Origin: Alisma plantago-aquatica
Taxonomy: Eukaryota > Streptophyta > Magnoliopsida > Alismatales > Alismataceae
Direction: 5' to 3'
Assembly (NCBI GenBank): GCA_963693085.1
Contig: OY856409.1
Span: 1,534,751,072-1,534,815,071, forward strand
Length of the DNA stretch: 64,000 nucleotides
A model generated the notes under the pieces. That model did no database searches, was not told the DNA's origin, and worked only from the letters and a program-made list of their open reading frames with translations. Shown piece after piece: positions 1-12,780 of the stretch. The position numbers were made by a program, and so were the translations under genes. The stretch's first letter is position 1. The number at the start of each line of letters is the position of its first letter.

Positions 1-290
1 ACTCACATGACAAATACCAGTGGCCCTCACGAATACAATTGTGAGGGACTATTTAGCCTTCATAAATACATTGTTGAGAGACTATTTAGCCTTCATAAAT
101 ACATTTTTGAGGGACTATTAAGCCTTCATAAATACATTTTTGAGGGACTATTTAGCCTTCATGAATAAATTTTTGAGGGACTTGATGGTCATGGAGAATA
201 TATTTTTGAGGGGCTATGTGGTCGTCATGAATGCAATTTTGATGGTCAATCTGGACCTTCATCAATATATTTATGAGGGACTACTGTAAA
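1..290. repeat. 33-bp tandem repeat array
   Basis: At least five head-to-tail copies of a 33-bp unit start at 43, 76, 109, 142 and 175, with the core GAGGGACTATTTAGCC followed by TTCATAAATACATTTTT. More degenerate units continue to about 290. The first copy is preceded by a short inverted repeat (CCCTCAC at 24 paired with GTGAGGG at 41). Subterminal arrays of short motifs are typical of CACTA transposons, and the decayed CACTA genes at 2.3-7.3 kb point toward this end, so it may be their 3' subterminal region. That link is inference; no CACTA terminus is visible here. Confidence 0.75.
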
Positions 291-2279
291 TTATTTGGTT
301 ATTGATTATTGAATGATTTATTAAATGTTAATTAATTGTTACTATAGTGAATATCAAATTTTAAATGAAAACTTTGTATACATAACCTCAAGCAATATTT
401 TTATACTAATTCACATGACATCATAAGAAGATTCAACACCAAAATGACACATAAAAATGTTAAATCACCTCAAACCAATTTTTGATATTGAAGCAAAATA
501 TTATCCATACATTGCGTGCTCATCGTTGATATAAATAAAGAGTACATATGGTTTTAAAATTTGAGATTGATGACAATCAACATATCATGCTAGAAACTCT
601 TAAGATCTATAATGTCTCCATATTCCTTCAAAGGGTGTTGTGTTCTTCATCAATGCCACGCCTCATACGGTTAGGTACTTGAATATTCTTCGCCTAAAAA
701 TGACAAATCATTATATTAATAGAATTTAAAGTTAATACATAAATCATAGAACAACAAACAACTTTCCCTTATATTTCGATTTTGGTGTACTCCAAGGTGA
801 ATTGTCTGTCAAAATCCATCATTAAAAGTAATTCTACCCTATCAATATAAATACAAAAAGGAATCAGAGTGAGTGCGAAGTAGAGATAAATGTAAGTGAA
901 CCAACATAGCAGTAACATTTTGATAAACTATTCACTAATGGTAAGGCTTAATTTTTAATTGGAAAAAGTCCTTACAGATGAAGCTGTGTGAGTTAAAATA
1001 GAATCTAAAGATAGATTCCAGATCAACAGAACCACAACCTGTGGCGACATGCAAAAAGGACTTATTTCATTTCAGGGGCTTGTTGGTAAGTTCTAGAGTT
1101 TTAGTCACAAAGGTTGCAACAACCAAGGTTTTTAGTGGATTGCTATAAATACCAGCCTCAATGTATTTGTCCAGGCAGAGTTTGTCCAACCTCAACCAAG
1201 GTTTCAACTCTTATTTCCAATCACACAGGCATACTACATACTAAAGTTAAATACATTTACAATGTTTATTTGATAAAATAGATGCAACATTTTACAAAAT
1301 AAACATAAACTTTGATTCATATAATACATGAATCTTATCTTCCAATCTATATAAGTGAACATATTCCAGTAAAGAAATTCCAGTAAATATTATTGTGCTA
1401 TTATGCAGTTCAATACATTGTCTATTCAATTACATCCTCAGCAAAGCAATCCAATTTTTTATGATCCTGATTTCCCTTTCCCTCGTTTTCCCATTCAATA
1501 TGATGATATGTAGCTATTAATAAACGTTTATACTCGTAAAGAAATATACCTACGCAAGGAGGCACATTTTCTATCAAGAAAAACCTACTGTTCAATATAT
1601 ACAGATATATACGTGCAGACATACATGTATAATATATATATGAATAGAAACGAATTCATTATTAGAGTTGAACTCACAAGGAAAGGGCCACAAACCAATT
1701 CAGACCCATATTACAACGCAGAATAATAAGAATAACAAATATATGTTTTTGAACAATTCCCAACAATTTGGAGCAGCTTGGACAGCCAAAAGTTAAAAAC
1801 AAAGTAGATAGAGTTAGCCCATACAGAGAGTGGCCATTCCCAAGGTTATTAATATCAACAACCCCTTAAGAAAATGACTCCAAAGAAGGGGACAGGCAGG
1901 GGACAAGGGCATCTGGAGAAGAAATAGTAGGCAATAACAGTATTCATCATCACAATTACTGCCATCTTTAAAGTTCGTGGAGTGTTGGTGCACAAGCAGG
2001 TATAACCTAGAGAGTGTTGGTCCACTCAGAAGTAGGCAAAAGATTCACTCTGTCCTAAGAAAAATCTAGAACGACCACTCTATATTAATTACTCAACTAT
2101 TAGTTATTTAGATAGTCTAGAAAACAGAGGTTTGATTCAAAGTTTAGACTAAACATGTGCAACTTCTTTAGCACTGACTAAAGAAAAGTCACTATAAACT
2201 TTGTATCTGAAATATTATGAATTGAGGCTTGACCAAGATATGGCTAAAATGTAGATAAGCTAAAATGAATTACTTACAT
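291..2279. other. AT-rich stretch without recognisable gene
   Basis: No convincing coding region, RNA gene or repeat boundary was recognised. The one longer open frame (minus, 1422-1622) has no family resemblance. It lies between the 33-bp repeats and the end of the decayed CACTA accessory gene and may be the non-coding 3' part of that element. Confidence 0.4.
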
Positions 2280-2505
2280 GATTTAAACGCTGATTTCTTG
2301 GTGTGAAAGACACCGATGAAGATGTGGTTGGTGTGTTCTGCATTTGAGGATAACTTTGTCGATTATTACCAGAAGAAGGGGACCAACTTTCAACTGCAGC
2401 CTTTAATAAAGTGTACAAGTTAATATTCTTATGTGTATGAATATTGAAAATAATCTATAGGTGTAATGAGTTACCTGTGGCTGAAAGATCTGTGGATGTC
2501 CATTG

Positions 2506-2631
2506 CCTTGTATGGAAAGCCTGCCTACTCCATTCTCCCTTGAATTGCCTTGTATGGAAAGTCTGCCTACTCCATTCTCCCTTGAATTGCCTTGTATGGA
2601 AAGCATGCCTACTGCAGTCTCCCTTGAATTG
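2506..2631 (-). repeat. 42-bp in-frame coding repeat, three copies
   Basis: Three near-identical 42-bp units start at 2506, 2548 and 2590, with a fourth degenerate copy after them. On the minus strand they stay in frame and give a 14-residue repeat (N-S-R-E-N-G-V-G-R-L-S-I-Q-G). Because the length is a multiple of three, the repeat expanded without breaking the frame of the accessory protein. Confidence 0.8.
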
Positions 2632-3717
2632 CTTGAATTTCTTTGTCTATAAAGTCTTCCTAAGCCATCCCCGCTTGAATTATTTTGGTTGGGAAACATG
2701 CCTACATCTGCACCATTACTTGTATTGTCTTGTATGTGAAAAGAACACACATCCGACCTATTTGTGTCACTTTGCATGTGTAAGACACCTGTAGTATTCT
2801 GATTGGGGTATTTAGCTGCACAATCAACATTAATACCACCATCCTATAACAAATACATCAACAATGTCAAAAAAAATTATATATTATATTGACATAGACA
2901 ACTGAATCTGAGTTACCTATGATTGATTATACAAGTCATTAATTGGGAGACAGAGTGCTTCAATCCATTTACTGTTTCTTCAAGTTCCTTAAGTTTATCC
3001 TGAAATAGAAAACAAATTACAAACATCAATCTAATAGACTAGTTGTAACTAATAGTTCAAGTTTAGCTATAATCCAACATACATCCTTTGCATTGCTTTC
3101 CTGAAGAAGCGATTCATATCTTATACATGAAGCTTTTCCCCTATGTCATGTCTCTTTGTGTCCAATTCCAACACCTCGGATCCTAGCCTTTTTGGAAGGA
3201 TTTAAAACTTGCAAATAAGCAGCACGTGTTAGATTATCAACACTTCTAGGATCTATTTCTTCTTGGTTTGCTACTTGGTTTTCCATGATATCAGAGATTT
3301 CAAGCTGTAATTAGAAAACATCATAAAAGGAAAGCTTAAATTGAGATATCTAAGCATATGTAGCTTTGTAGACATCGTAGGAAAGCAAATATCCATTTTC
3401 TAACCACTTGTGGGCTTTTGTCGTAAACTTTTTCCAAAAATTTGTTAAGAGGCACAACGGGTTGATCTTCACTGACCTACACATGATAGATAACATAATA
3501 ATTGTCCATGTTATATGTTCAACTCCTACTAAGAAAGACAAGTGTCCATTATTAATACCATTTCTGCCCGATAACAACTCCATGGATTTGATCCTGTGGT
3601 ATGATCCATCACTTTTTTTGCTCTGTTTGCCTTGTTGATCTCGAAAATTTTCTAAACCATAAGAAATATATAATTAGAAAAAGTAGATAGGTATACATGC
3701 AAGTTATATGAAACCAT

Positions 3718-4452
3718 CCTCAATATAAGCAAGCCAATAGCTGGATGTGGAAGAACATCCTCAATATAAGAGATAGATATCTCTATAATGTCCAATTCCA
3801 CATTGGAAAGGGGACTGATGTGAAATTGTGGATAGATCCGTGGTTTAAAGGGAGATTTCTGTCTCAATGTGTTGAAGACCCCGACTACTTTCAACTTAGA
3901 TCCAATCATGGGAAACTAAAAACTATCTCTCTAAAAGACGCTTGGGAGGTATGCAGGTCTAAACATGCGGTCTTGCCTTGGACCAAGTGGTTGTGGAAGA
4001 GTTGAACACCTAAAAGAGCAATACTTTGCTGCTGGAAAGCTATGCACGCCAGGCTGGTTACAGAAGACTATCTGCAGAAAATTGGTGTTAACCTAGCATG
4101 AAGATGTAGCTTGTGTTGCAAAGAAGGAGAAACAAATGACCACATCCTGTGGAGATGTGAGTTCACAGTAGAAATATGGAGCAGAGCTACGCCCCTGTTA
4201 TCCTTTGTACCAGGAGATATACGGGAAGTACACCTGCTAAAGAATAGAAATGAAGCTCTTCTTGCTACTCTTATCATTTATCACATATGGATACATAGAA
4301 ACAGATGTGTTTTTGAAGACAGTAGGAGCAAACCAAACAGTGTGTGGCATTGCATAAATATTGATATCTATCTTTATAGATGTATTGAGCTTTGCTCCCC
4401 TTTGTAAATTTTGTGAGTAATGAAAGAGAAACGCGCTTATTGATAAATAAAA
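3718..4452 (+). mobile_element. 5'-truncated LINE with 17-bp target-site duplication
   Basis: A LINE 3' end inserted on the plus strand. The 17-bp sequence AAGTTATATGAAACCAT occurs just before it (3701-3717) and just after it (4453-4469), a perfect target-site duplication. The body encodes the C-terminal end of a plant LINE ORF2. One frame (3745-4005) begins MWKNILNIRDRY and has the GKGTDVKLWIDPW block. A second (4111-4407) has a zf-RVT zinc-binding region with C-x2-C and E-x2-DHILWRC. Stops at about 4003 and 4098 break the frame. It ends in an A-rich tail (GATAAATAAA). Only about 735 bp remain, the usual outcome of incomplete reverse transcription. Confidence 0.85.
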
Positions 4453-5495
4453 AAGTTATATGAAACCATTGTACCTTAGACTTCTCGGTTCCTCATTCTT
4501 TAACAAGATTTTTAAACTGGTCCATATCTATGGAAGCATTTTTCTCAACTTTCTTCATCATCAATTCTGGTTCAATCTTGTACTTTTCATAGTAATCTTT
4601 CTTTACACGTGCCCTCCACACTGATATCCCTTTGCTAATGTGTTCATCAATGTGATTCCATGCATTAGGATGACTGCCTAAATCGAAATATTTCTACAAA
4701 AACATAGAAAATATTACTTTAGATATAACAATCATACAATTTGTTGGTCTTTTTATGAAAAAGATTACCTCAATAAATGATTTTCTATCTGCAAAAGCTT
4801 GTTCTGGTTGTTCGTTCCACTTCAAGTCTAGATGCCATATGTGTGGTTTCCTTTCTAGCATATGACAATAACGATTCAATTTGGCACCATTCTCCCCAAT
4901 AGCATTTCCTTCATCATCCCATTGGACCTTGTGATGTGGCTACCCTTGCTTAGGAAGTAGGCTTTTCTCACTTGCAGGCCCACGTCCATACTTCCTATTC
5001 TCCTATTCATCCTCAACATTTTCTTCAACTATTACATCATTTTCAATATTGTTGGACAGTAGAGTAGGTTTATCCTCACAATTTTCTTCAATTGTGGATG
5101 GAGGGACAGCAATAGGTTCACTGGGTGTGTTGTTACAACTAGATCTAGTGAATCTTCTTCCTTCCATCCTTCAATTGACAAGGAAAAAATTAGATTATTA
5201 GTGCAGAAATGTCAGTAACAAAAGTAGTAGCTACATTTGAAAAACAAATAAATTGCGGAGAATATGAGACACCAACATATGAATATTCAGCATTTGAAAA
5301 ACATATAACTTGTAGAGTACCTTGGTTTCATATCCCAAAAAAGAATAATGATGTCCTACTTGCTGGTATATGAAACAAGACTAAATAAATTGCAAAGAAT
5401 ATGCCATATAGTAACAGTTTGCCAAAAAATGCAATACAACATATTCCCTAAGTAAATTATTCTAGACTTGCAAACAAAACAGACAGATTAATGAA

Positions 5496-7284
5496 CTAAA
5501 CATTAGCCCCATCATTCTTTTTTTTAGTTCTATCAACAAAAGATCCCTCGGTGTCACTCCTCGTCCAAGACACATCACTAGTTACACCACCATCAGATTG
5601 TAAACTAGTCAAACAATTCTCAATAAGAGGTACTTCAGAATAATCTTTAGGAGGATGCTTTAGCACTGTGCACCAATCATCATCATTAGGATCCTTCACA
5701 TAAAAACATTGCAATGCTTGAGAAGCTAGGATAAACGGTTCCTCCTTTTTTTTATCCTTTAAGTGTTGATTTGTGTGAACCCATACTCATCAATTCGCAA
5801 TCCGTTAGAAGTGCTTTCATCATACCAAGAACATCTGAATAACGGAACTTTGATTCCTAGACCATAAGTTAGCTCAATAACCTCCTCTAAGTAGCCATAG
5901 TACGTGACTTCAGCATTTATAGGATTTCAATCTCTACCACTTGAATAACTTGAAGTGTCAGCACACAAATACACTCCACTATTTTGTGTAGTACATGTAC
6001 TTTCAATGTGCTTTGAACGGAAACGATATCCATTGACCGAAAATCCTTCATAAGACATTCCCTCAGCACAAGGGCTTTGGGATAACCATCTCAAATCATC
6101 GCTAATATTGTTCGGCCTAATCTCTCGCACTTGCATTACCTTCATAAAAAAGTAAAACATTAATGTAATCTACACTAACTTGAACATTAAGAGTGACAAC
6201 AATATTTATGTTTGAGACTTACATGCTCTTTCAACCACTTAGAGAACTCCTTTGCATGTTTTGTTTCTAGGGTCCGTGGGGCAATGTTGGGTTCCATATC
6301 TTGAAGAATACACATGTGTTCACTGCTTTATAAGAAGTGTCTAAATTAATGTACAACATATATACAAATATCAGCAAGAATTTTAGGACGTAATTAAATC
6401 TTACCTTCTGTAAACATCCAATTCCTCTTTATTGAAAAGGACATAACGATGGGCTTGTTCCAAAGTGTGGATGTCGAAATTTCTTGACACTCCAACTCTA
6501 ATTGGAGATCCATCAACATTACGAGGAGTGCGGATTAGTTTTGTCTCAAAATTATGCAAGTACCTACCACAAAATGTCAAACTTTCTTCAGCTAAATAGC
6601 CACTAGCAATACAACCAGCCGGTTTAGCTTTGTTTCTTACATACTTCTTCAATTTCTTCAAGTATCTCTCTATTGGGTACATCCACCTAGTTCGGACAGA
6701 TCCGGCTTGCCTGGCTTCATAAGCTAAATGAATGGGCAAATGCATCATGATGGTGAAGAAAGGAGGGAAGATTCTCTCCAACTGGCAAAGAGTGACAGCA
6801 ATTTCTTGTTCCAATTCTTTGAATTCCTCCACATCAATAATGTTAGAGCAAAGCTTGTTGAAAAATGAGCACAAATTAGCAATAGGCTAGTACACATCTA
6901 AGCTTATGCAATGTCTCAAGGCAACAGGTAGAAGTTGATGCATAAGAACATGACAATCATGACTTTTCAGCCCAACAAGTTTTCTATCAGATTTGCTAAC
7001 ACACCTAGATATGTTAGAAGAATAGCCATCAGGAACTTTCAACTTTTCAAACACAGATAGGAACTTATCTTTCTGCGCATTAGTCATGGTGTAAGATGCT
7101 GAAGGCAAGTAATAGCGGTCACCTGCATCTACTGGCCATAAATCTCTTCGAATGCGCATTTTCTTCATATCTTGACGAGCTTGTAAGTTGTCTTTACTTT
7201 TCTTAGAATCACCCAATAATGTGTTTAAAATATTCTCGCACACATTCTTTTCTATGTGCATCACATCCTACTTCTGAATCATCC
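5496..7284 (-). pseudogene. CACTA element D TNP2 transposase, C-terminal half, decayed
   Basis: This is the C-terminal half of an En/Spm TNP2-type transposase. The part at 7264-6887 starts at the MHIEKNVCENIL block and carries GLKSHDCHVLMHQLLPVAL, the beginning of DUF4218. After an in-frame stop (6887-6889) the DUF4218 region continues (6874-6401: CSFFNKLCSN, TLCQLERIFPPFF, RWMYPIERYLKKLKKYVRN). A GT donor follows. Downstream exons contain MSYEGFSVNGYRFRSKHIES (about 6060) and a DUF4216 region (PLFRCSWYDES near 5840, FYVKDPNDDDW near 5690). More stops occur near 5940 and 5760. The N-terminal half is missing because the LINE ending at 7285 interrupts the gene, and no continuation was found beyond that LINE. 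Confidence 0.75.
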
Positions 7285-7297
7285 TTTTTTTCATCTG

Positions 7298-10200
7298 TTA
7301 GTTTTCCTGCAGTTTAGCGAGTAAGTGAAGATCGGCCTCAACTTGAGAAATGATAATTTTTGCCAATTTTTTGACGTTGTTGAAAGTTCTATTGTTTCTT
7401 TCTTTCCATAGGTTCCAGCAAATTGTGATGAAGATATCATTACTTTTGAAATTTTTGTAGCTTCTTAAAGGGGTTATTTTAATAGGTAAAATGCCTTCCT
7501 GGAGATCGGGAAGACTTTTTCGCATGAAGTGTAAAATTTTTTTTTGTGAGAAAGTGCATTTGAAGAAGACGTGGCTAACCGAATCATTGTTTTTTTCACA
7601 GAGGACACAATGGAAAGGTCCAATGAAACCCTTTCTTGAGATATTTTCTCCTGTAAGAAGTTTATGTGAAGAAGGAGCCATAAGAATGTTATGTATTTTT
7701 TTGACCATTTTTGTTTCCAAAGCTTTGTTGATGATGGAGAGATAGCTCTGAAGCTAAGAAAATTGTATGCTAGCTTGACCAAATATTCTTTCCCCCATTT
7801 CCAGGTGATGTTGTTTGAGATGTTATTTTCCAAAGTACTAGCTATATTTCTAAAATCATTTTGGCTGACCTGGGAAAGGATACATCTTTTTATAGAGTTT
7901 GATATGTTACTGGTAATGAGAGAAAGGGCTTTATCTATTTTTATGTTGAGAAGTTTTTTTGGAATTGTCCATGATGTTTTAAGATTCACGACATAGTTTT
8001 TTTTCAAACCATGGGTCAGACCAGAAGGAAATATTTTTGTGGGAATGTGGAGGAGTGTTTATGATTTGAGAAAGCGTGTTTATATTTTTATTTATGAATT
8101 TCCAGAGTGGAGAAGCAGATTTTCGTTGGATATGATGCCAAGGAGGTGAGTGCAGGTAGTATTTATTTGTGATAAGATGTGTCCAGATTTTCTTTTTATT
8201 TTGGATAAGACAATCTATGACTTTGGCGATGAGGAAGAGAGAGTGTGTTTCAATATTTATAATGCCCCAGCCACCTTGATCAATAGGAGCTGAAATAGTT
8301 TTCCAATTGACAAGATGATAGTGTTTCCCTTGTTTATTTTGCTTTTGGACATTATTCCACAGGAAATTTCTCCGGGTTTTGTCAAGAATAGATTTTGTTT
8401 TTGAGGGTAGAGGTATACAGCTTAAGAAGTGGGTAGTAATAGGAGTAATGACACTATTTAGCAGGGTGAGTCTTCCCGCGAGATTTAGGAAGTTGTTTTC
8501 CCAACCCGAGAGTTTTGTGCTTATTTTTGAAATAATAGGTTTCCAAATGGCATTTGAAATGTTATAAGGGGTGATGGGAAGACCTAGATATTTGATCGGA
8601 AAATCTTCTGTTCTGCATTTTAGAAAGTCTTTTAGGTTCTCCATATAAGATTGTTGAATGTTTACCCCAAAAATGGAGAATTTTTGAATGTTGACTTTCA
8701 GTACAGAGATATAGGAGAAAAGACCAATGATCCTGAAGATATTCTGAACAGAGGAAATATCTGGTGAGGAGAATATGATGGTATCATCCGCAAATTGAAT
8801 AATATTCTCCATGCAGACATCTGGAGTCTGAATGAGACCATTTTGCTTTCCCAAGTGGAGCATGCGAGAGAGAATTGTGGTTAAAATGATGAAAAGATAT
8901 GGAGACAGTGGGTCTCCTTGTCTAAGTCCATTTGAATTATGGAAATAGCCAAAAGGAACGCCATTTATGATTGTGGAGAAGTGATTTGTAGATATACATG
9001 CATGGATCCAAGAGATCCATTTATCAGGGAAAGCAAATCCTTTAAGAGTCTGTAGGAGACAGTTCCAATTGACAAAGTCAAATGGCTTTTCAAAATCCAG
9101 TTTAATGGCAAGAAGGGTTTTTTTTGTATGACATAGGTGGATGGTTTCATTTACCATTAAAAAAGCATCTTGGATGCTACTGTTTTTAGAAAGGTGGATT
9201 GGTTTAGAGGGATGATTTCGTCCATGAGCGGTTTGATCCTATTTGCTATTTTTTGTAATGATTTTGTAGGAGGTGTTTATGAGACTGATAGGACAAAAGT
9301 GTGAAATAAGTTCTGGTTTGCTATTTTTTTTATCAATGTAATGAAGGTTTTATTGATGTATTTAATGATATTATGATGGTTTGAACTAGCTTGGAAGGCG
9401 GAAAGAAAGGAAAGGAAGTCGTGTTTATAACGATTCCAGTTGGCCAAGTAGAATTATGCGTTAAGGCCATCTGGACCAGGCGATTTATTTTTTCCTAGGT
9501 CAGAGATCACAGATTGTAATTCCTCATGAGTGAATGGTTTAATGAGGTCATGAGGGTTTTTTATTTTATTTTCACAAATAGAATGCCAATGAAGGTTGTT
9601 TAGGCCAGATGGGTTGTGATTATTGTTGAAGATTTTTTTTAAATGGTTTTTTATATGGGTTATGATGGTTTGTTTATGTGAAGTGAGTCTTCCGTTTATC
9701 ATAAGATGAGTTATAGCATTATTTCTAAAATTTTGGTTGTAGATTTTATGAAAGAATTTTGTATTTTTGTCACCTTCTTTTGCCCATGTAATTTTGGCCC
9801 TTTGTCTCCATTTAGTCTCGATTCTATTATTTATGTGTTCTAGATCAGCTTTAATGGAGAGGATCAAGGATGGATCAGCTGAAGGGTCTTTTTCAACATG
9901 GAGAAGTTGGTCTTCGAGGTCTTTCTGAGATTTAGTTAAGGTCAAGGGGTTTAGAAGCAACCATTTTTATATGATTTTTGATGTGTTTTGTGTTATTAAA
10001 AATGTGTAGACATATGTTCGTTGATAGTGAGTTAGCAAGAGTCCAGTTTTCAAGACAAGATTTGGGAAAATTTGTGATGTGAAGCCAATTGTTTTCAAAT
10101 CTAAATGGACGTGATCCCCAAGAGTTTGAGGTTGTTTCAAGGATTAGGGAAAAGTGGTCAGAAATTGTACGATGGGAGATGTAGACAGAAGAGAGTGGGT

Positions 10201-10828
10201 GCCTTTCTTCCCAAAGGTTTGAACAAATGAAATGATCGAGTCGGGCAAAGGACCAATTTCTAGACCACGTAAATAAGGCATTTGTGGGAACAAGATCAAT
10301 GAGAGAATGGTTTGAAATCATCTGTTTAATTTTTTTGTCAGCAGCTGTCATGGGAGAGGGAGATGGATTTGTGTTATACCTATCAGATATCTGGGTAACA
10401 AGGTTGAAATCACCTCCTAGGACCCAGGGTGTCTGATGGTAATTTGAGAAGAGACAGCGCAACTCTTCAAGGAAGGATGTTTTGTCATATCCATGTTCCC
10501 CATAAATGCCAGTGAAGGACCAAAGGTAGTCATCAGCAAGATTTTTGAAATCAATCGTTATTGAAAAATTTTGGATGGAGGAGTTTAGCAAATCAAGGAT
10601 CTGATTATTATATCCCACAAGGATACCACCTTTAAAACCCTTGGGTGGAAGCTGAATCCAGTTCGTGATTCTATTTCCACCAATGGTTTTGAGGGCGAAG
10701 GGGGTGAGAAAGGATTTTGTTTCTTGGATGGAGATTAAATCTATTTTGTTTTTATAAATATGGGATCATAATTTTTTTCTTCTTTGTAGGTTTGCTACTC
10801 CACAGATATTCCAAGAAGATATTTTCAT
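7298..10828 (-). pseudogene. LINE ORF2: endonuclease, reverse transcriptase, zf-RVT
   Basis: ORF2 would encode the replication enzyme of the LINE. The start at 10828 opens an APE-type endonuclease (MKISSWNICGVANLQRRK, then IDLISIQETK; WVLGGDFNLV near 10430; ISDHFSLI near 10160). A stop lies near 10768 and a frameshift near 9950. The reverse transcriptase follows: KSPGPDGLNA near 9480, LDFEKPFDFVNW near 9080 (families usually have A where this has P), GLRQGDPLSPYLFI near 8920, catalytic FADD near 8790, and SPIKYLG-like PIKYLGLPI near 8590. FWSDPWF near 8010 precedes two frameshifts (about 7990 and 7715). The zf-RVT region (CVLC, HVFFKC) ends at 7298. Order and motifs are typical of plant LINEs. 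Confidence 0.8.
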
Positions 10829-10880
10829 GAGTAAGGAGAATGAAAAAAGAGTAAAAAAAAGATAGTGAAAAAAAAATCTG

Positions 10881-11745
10881 TTAGCAGCATTTCTTGGACC
10901 AACCCATGAATGATTCTATGTTATTTAACATGTACTGAGCGTCATCATTTTTATCAAAGCAAAAGTCTATCTTGTTTGCAAATGATTTAAAACTTTTAGT
11001 GTTGGACCAAGAAGCAACATCGTCAATAGTGACAGACTTATTTTTTATTTTATTGGATAGAGATGAAGATAGTGTAGACGCAGGAGAATCATAACTGATT
11101 GAGCAGGGTGGAGTGTTACCTCTCTTTGGCCTGTTAATGATGCTGGTTCCTTTGATGTTGACTTGTTCAGGTTGCAGGATCTTTTGCAAGTAGCTTGACT
11201 TTTGCATAGGGCTCTCCTGCTCCGAACTCTGCAGCGAGGTATCCTTGTTTTCTAAAGAAGAAAACTGTGTTTGTGTTCCAGAGACGACAGGGGACACTTC
11301 CAAAATGATGTAGCCGGACGGAGGAGCCACATACCACCATATATTGCGTGACGGTGTGGTCAGTGGGCCGAGTTCCTTACGGACTGTCGCACGGTTCCTT
11401 CGTGGTCTAGGGCCTGCTGCCGACGTATTCAAACTCTCTGGGCCGATCCGTTCATGTATCATCGGCGGACCGGCGGGCGCTTATTAAAATCCCATTTGCT
11501 CAAGTTGCCGATAGTAGAAGGCTCTGTGGAGGAGAAGGAAGATAACTGCCCGTCTATCAATAGATACCGCTTGCCCGCATAACATTTCTATGGCTCACGT
11601 TTTAAACTGTGCTGCAAGTATGTTGAAGTACATCCCTGAGCTTCATATTGGGATCGCTCGTTTTCATCCGTCACACGAACAATCATACCGTGAGGTTGTG
11701 AATTCACCACATTTTTAGTTCAGAGAACCCGGACTCACTACCGAA
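10881..11745 (-). pseudogene. LINE ORF1 remnant
   Basis: An open frame of 193 codons (11462-10881) ends 52 bp before the ORF2 start, which is the normal ORF1 position. It ends in SFMGWSKKCC. Upstream, two stops interrupt the same protein: a region reading CYAGKRYLLIDGQL then KWDFNKRPPVRR (about 11590-11465) looks like the middle of a plant LINE ORF1 nucleic-acid-binding protein. The assignment rests mainly on position relative to ORF2; the domain itself is not clearly recognisable. Confidence 0.5.
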
Positions 11746-11767
11746 TCCACACAAGTACTGCTATCGA

Positions 11768-12780
11768 CAGCGCAAACATTTAACTTAATCATACATATAG
11801 ATTGGTAGACTTAAGCCAGTGGCATAGTACAAGCCAACAATGCAAACTGACACGTACCTTTTTTTATAATATATACAATGCACTACTTAATCTTCTTTGT
11901 CCGATAACAAAGTAGCCACTACATAATCTTGTAAAAGTATAGATGCTCGTCAAATTTAATGTATTAGCCAAAAATCCATGCATCATTTAACTACTGCATT
12001 AATGGCGTACAAGGATGATATGTAATATTGTAGAAAAAATTACGCTAACAACGCATCACACGCCCTTTCCAGTATATCATACATATAACTATAATAAAGA
12101 AAACGCAGAAGATACGAAACATGGAAACCGTCATCCAGGTCGGATGGAAGAGAAAGATAAATTCAACGTACATCACGGCTTTTGTTATTATGTGTCCTAC
12201 TGGTAACATAAAGTATTCGTTAGACGATTCCATATATAATTAAATTGTATAAAGCAAACAAATCTATGATGTCATGTACGGAGCAAAAGGAGTGTGACCG
12301 GAAACATGCTTACGGGTTCTATTTAATAGTGTACACATATTACATAAGATGGAATACGGAAGCTGTGCATCTTAAGGCCAATGCGGTGTTTTGGCATATT
12401 GAAGTAAATAGCATTGCGATTTTACATTATAACTTAAATAAAAAGATCTAAATCATGTATCATATATTATTATTATTTTGCAAAATATCTCAGTAGTTTA
12501 AGGAGATCAACACATTTATCATATATTATTATTCTTTTGCAAAATATATCGGTAGCTTAAGGAGATCAACACATACTGTTGGGATGATCTTAGCCATCAG
12601 GGATAGCGTAAAGATTTAACTTAACCATACATATAGATTGATGGTATAGCTACACATCAACAATGAAAATGAACACACCTTTATTTTTTATAGTATATAC
12701 AATGGATTCCGCTTCTCTAGATTTTATACTTAGTTTTCTTTGTCTGATAACTAAGTACCCACTAAACAATCTTATAAATT
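11768..12780. repeat. Diverged direct duplication flanking a 59-bp tandem pair
   Basis: The sequence at about 11768-11940 is repeated, diverged, at about 12603-12780. Both share ATTTAACTTAA followed by CATACATATAGATTG, and later CTTTGTC..GATAAC..AGTA. Between them a 59-bp unit (CATATATTATTATT..GGAGATCAACACAT) occurs twice in tandem, starting at 12461 and 12520. No gene is visible. It may be the remains of terminal repeats of an unknown element. Confidence 0.5.

Larger units (their letters stand above)
2280..5167 (-). pseudogene. CACTA element D accessory gene (Ptta/En/Spm Transposase_24 type), decayed
   Basis: This resembles the second gene of plant En/Spm elements. A plausible start is at 5167 and the first part contains an internal stop near 5010. 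Recognisable pieces on the minus strand include an exon ending IE before a GT donor (about 4770), an exon with WNHIDEHISKGISVWRARVK (about 4690-4500), a piece with SKKARIRGVGIGHKET like the V-L-x-x-ERSGRVRG signature of the family (about 3150-3200), and a short coiled-coil stretch (about 2955-3000). The next exon (about 2474-2850) carries three 14-residue repeats ending GRLSIQG. A plus-strand LINE (3718-4452) lies inside. Stops and the insertion mark it as a pseudogene; exon edges are approximate. Confidence 0.6.
7285..11750 (-). mobile_element. Minus-strand LINE with ORF1 and ORF2 remains
   Basis: A long non-LTR retrotransposon inserted in the TNP2 gene of element D. Its 3' end is at 7285, where a run of seven A residues (minus strand) abuts TNP2 sequence. 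ORF2 runs from 10828 to 7298 and ORF1 lies upstream, with recognisable sequence to about 11745. The exact 5' end and a target-site duplication were not found, so 11750 is approximate. All frames carry stops or frameshifts, so the copy is dead. Confidence 0.75.
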
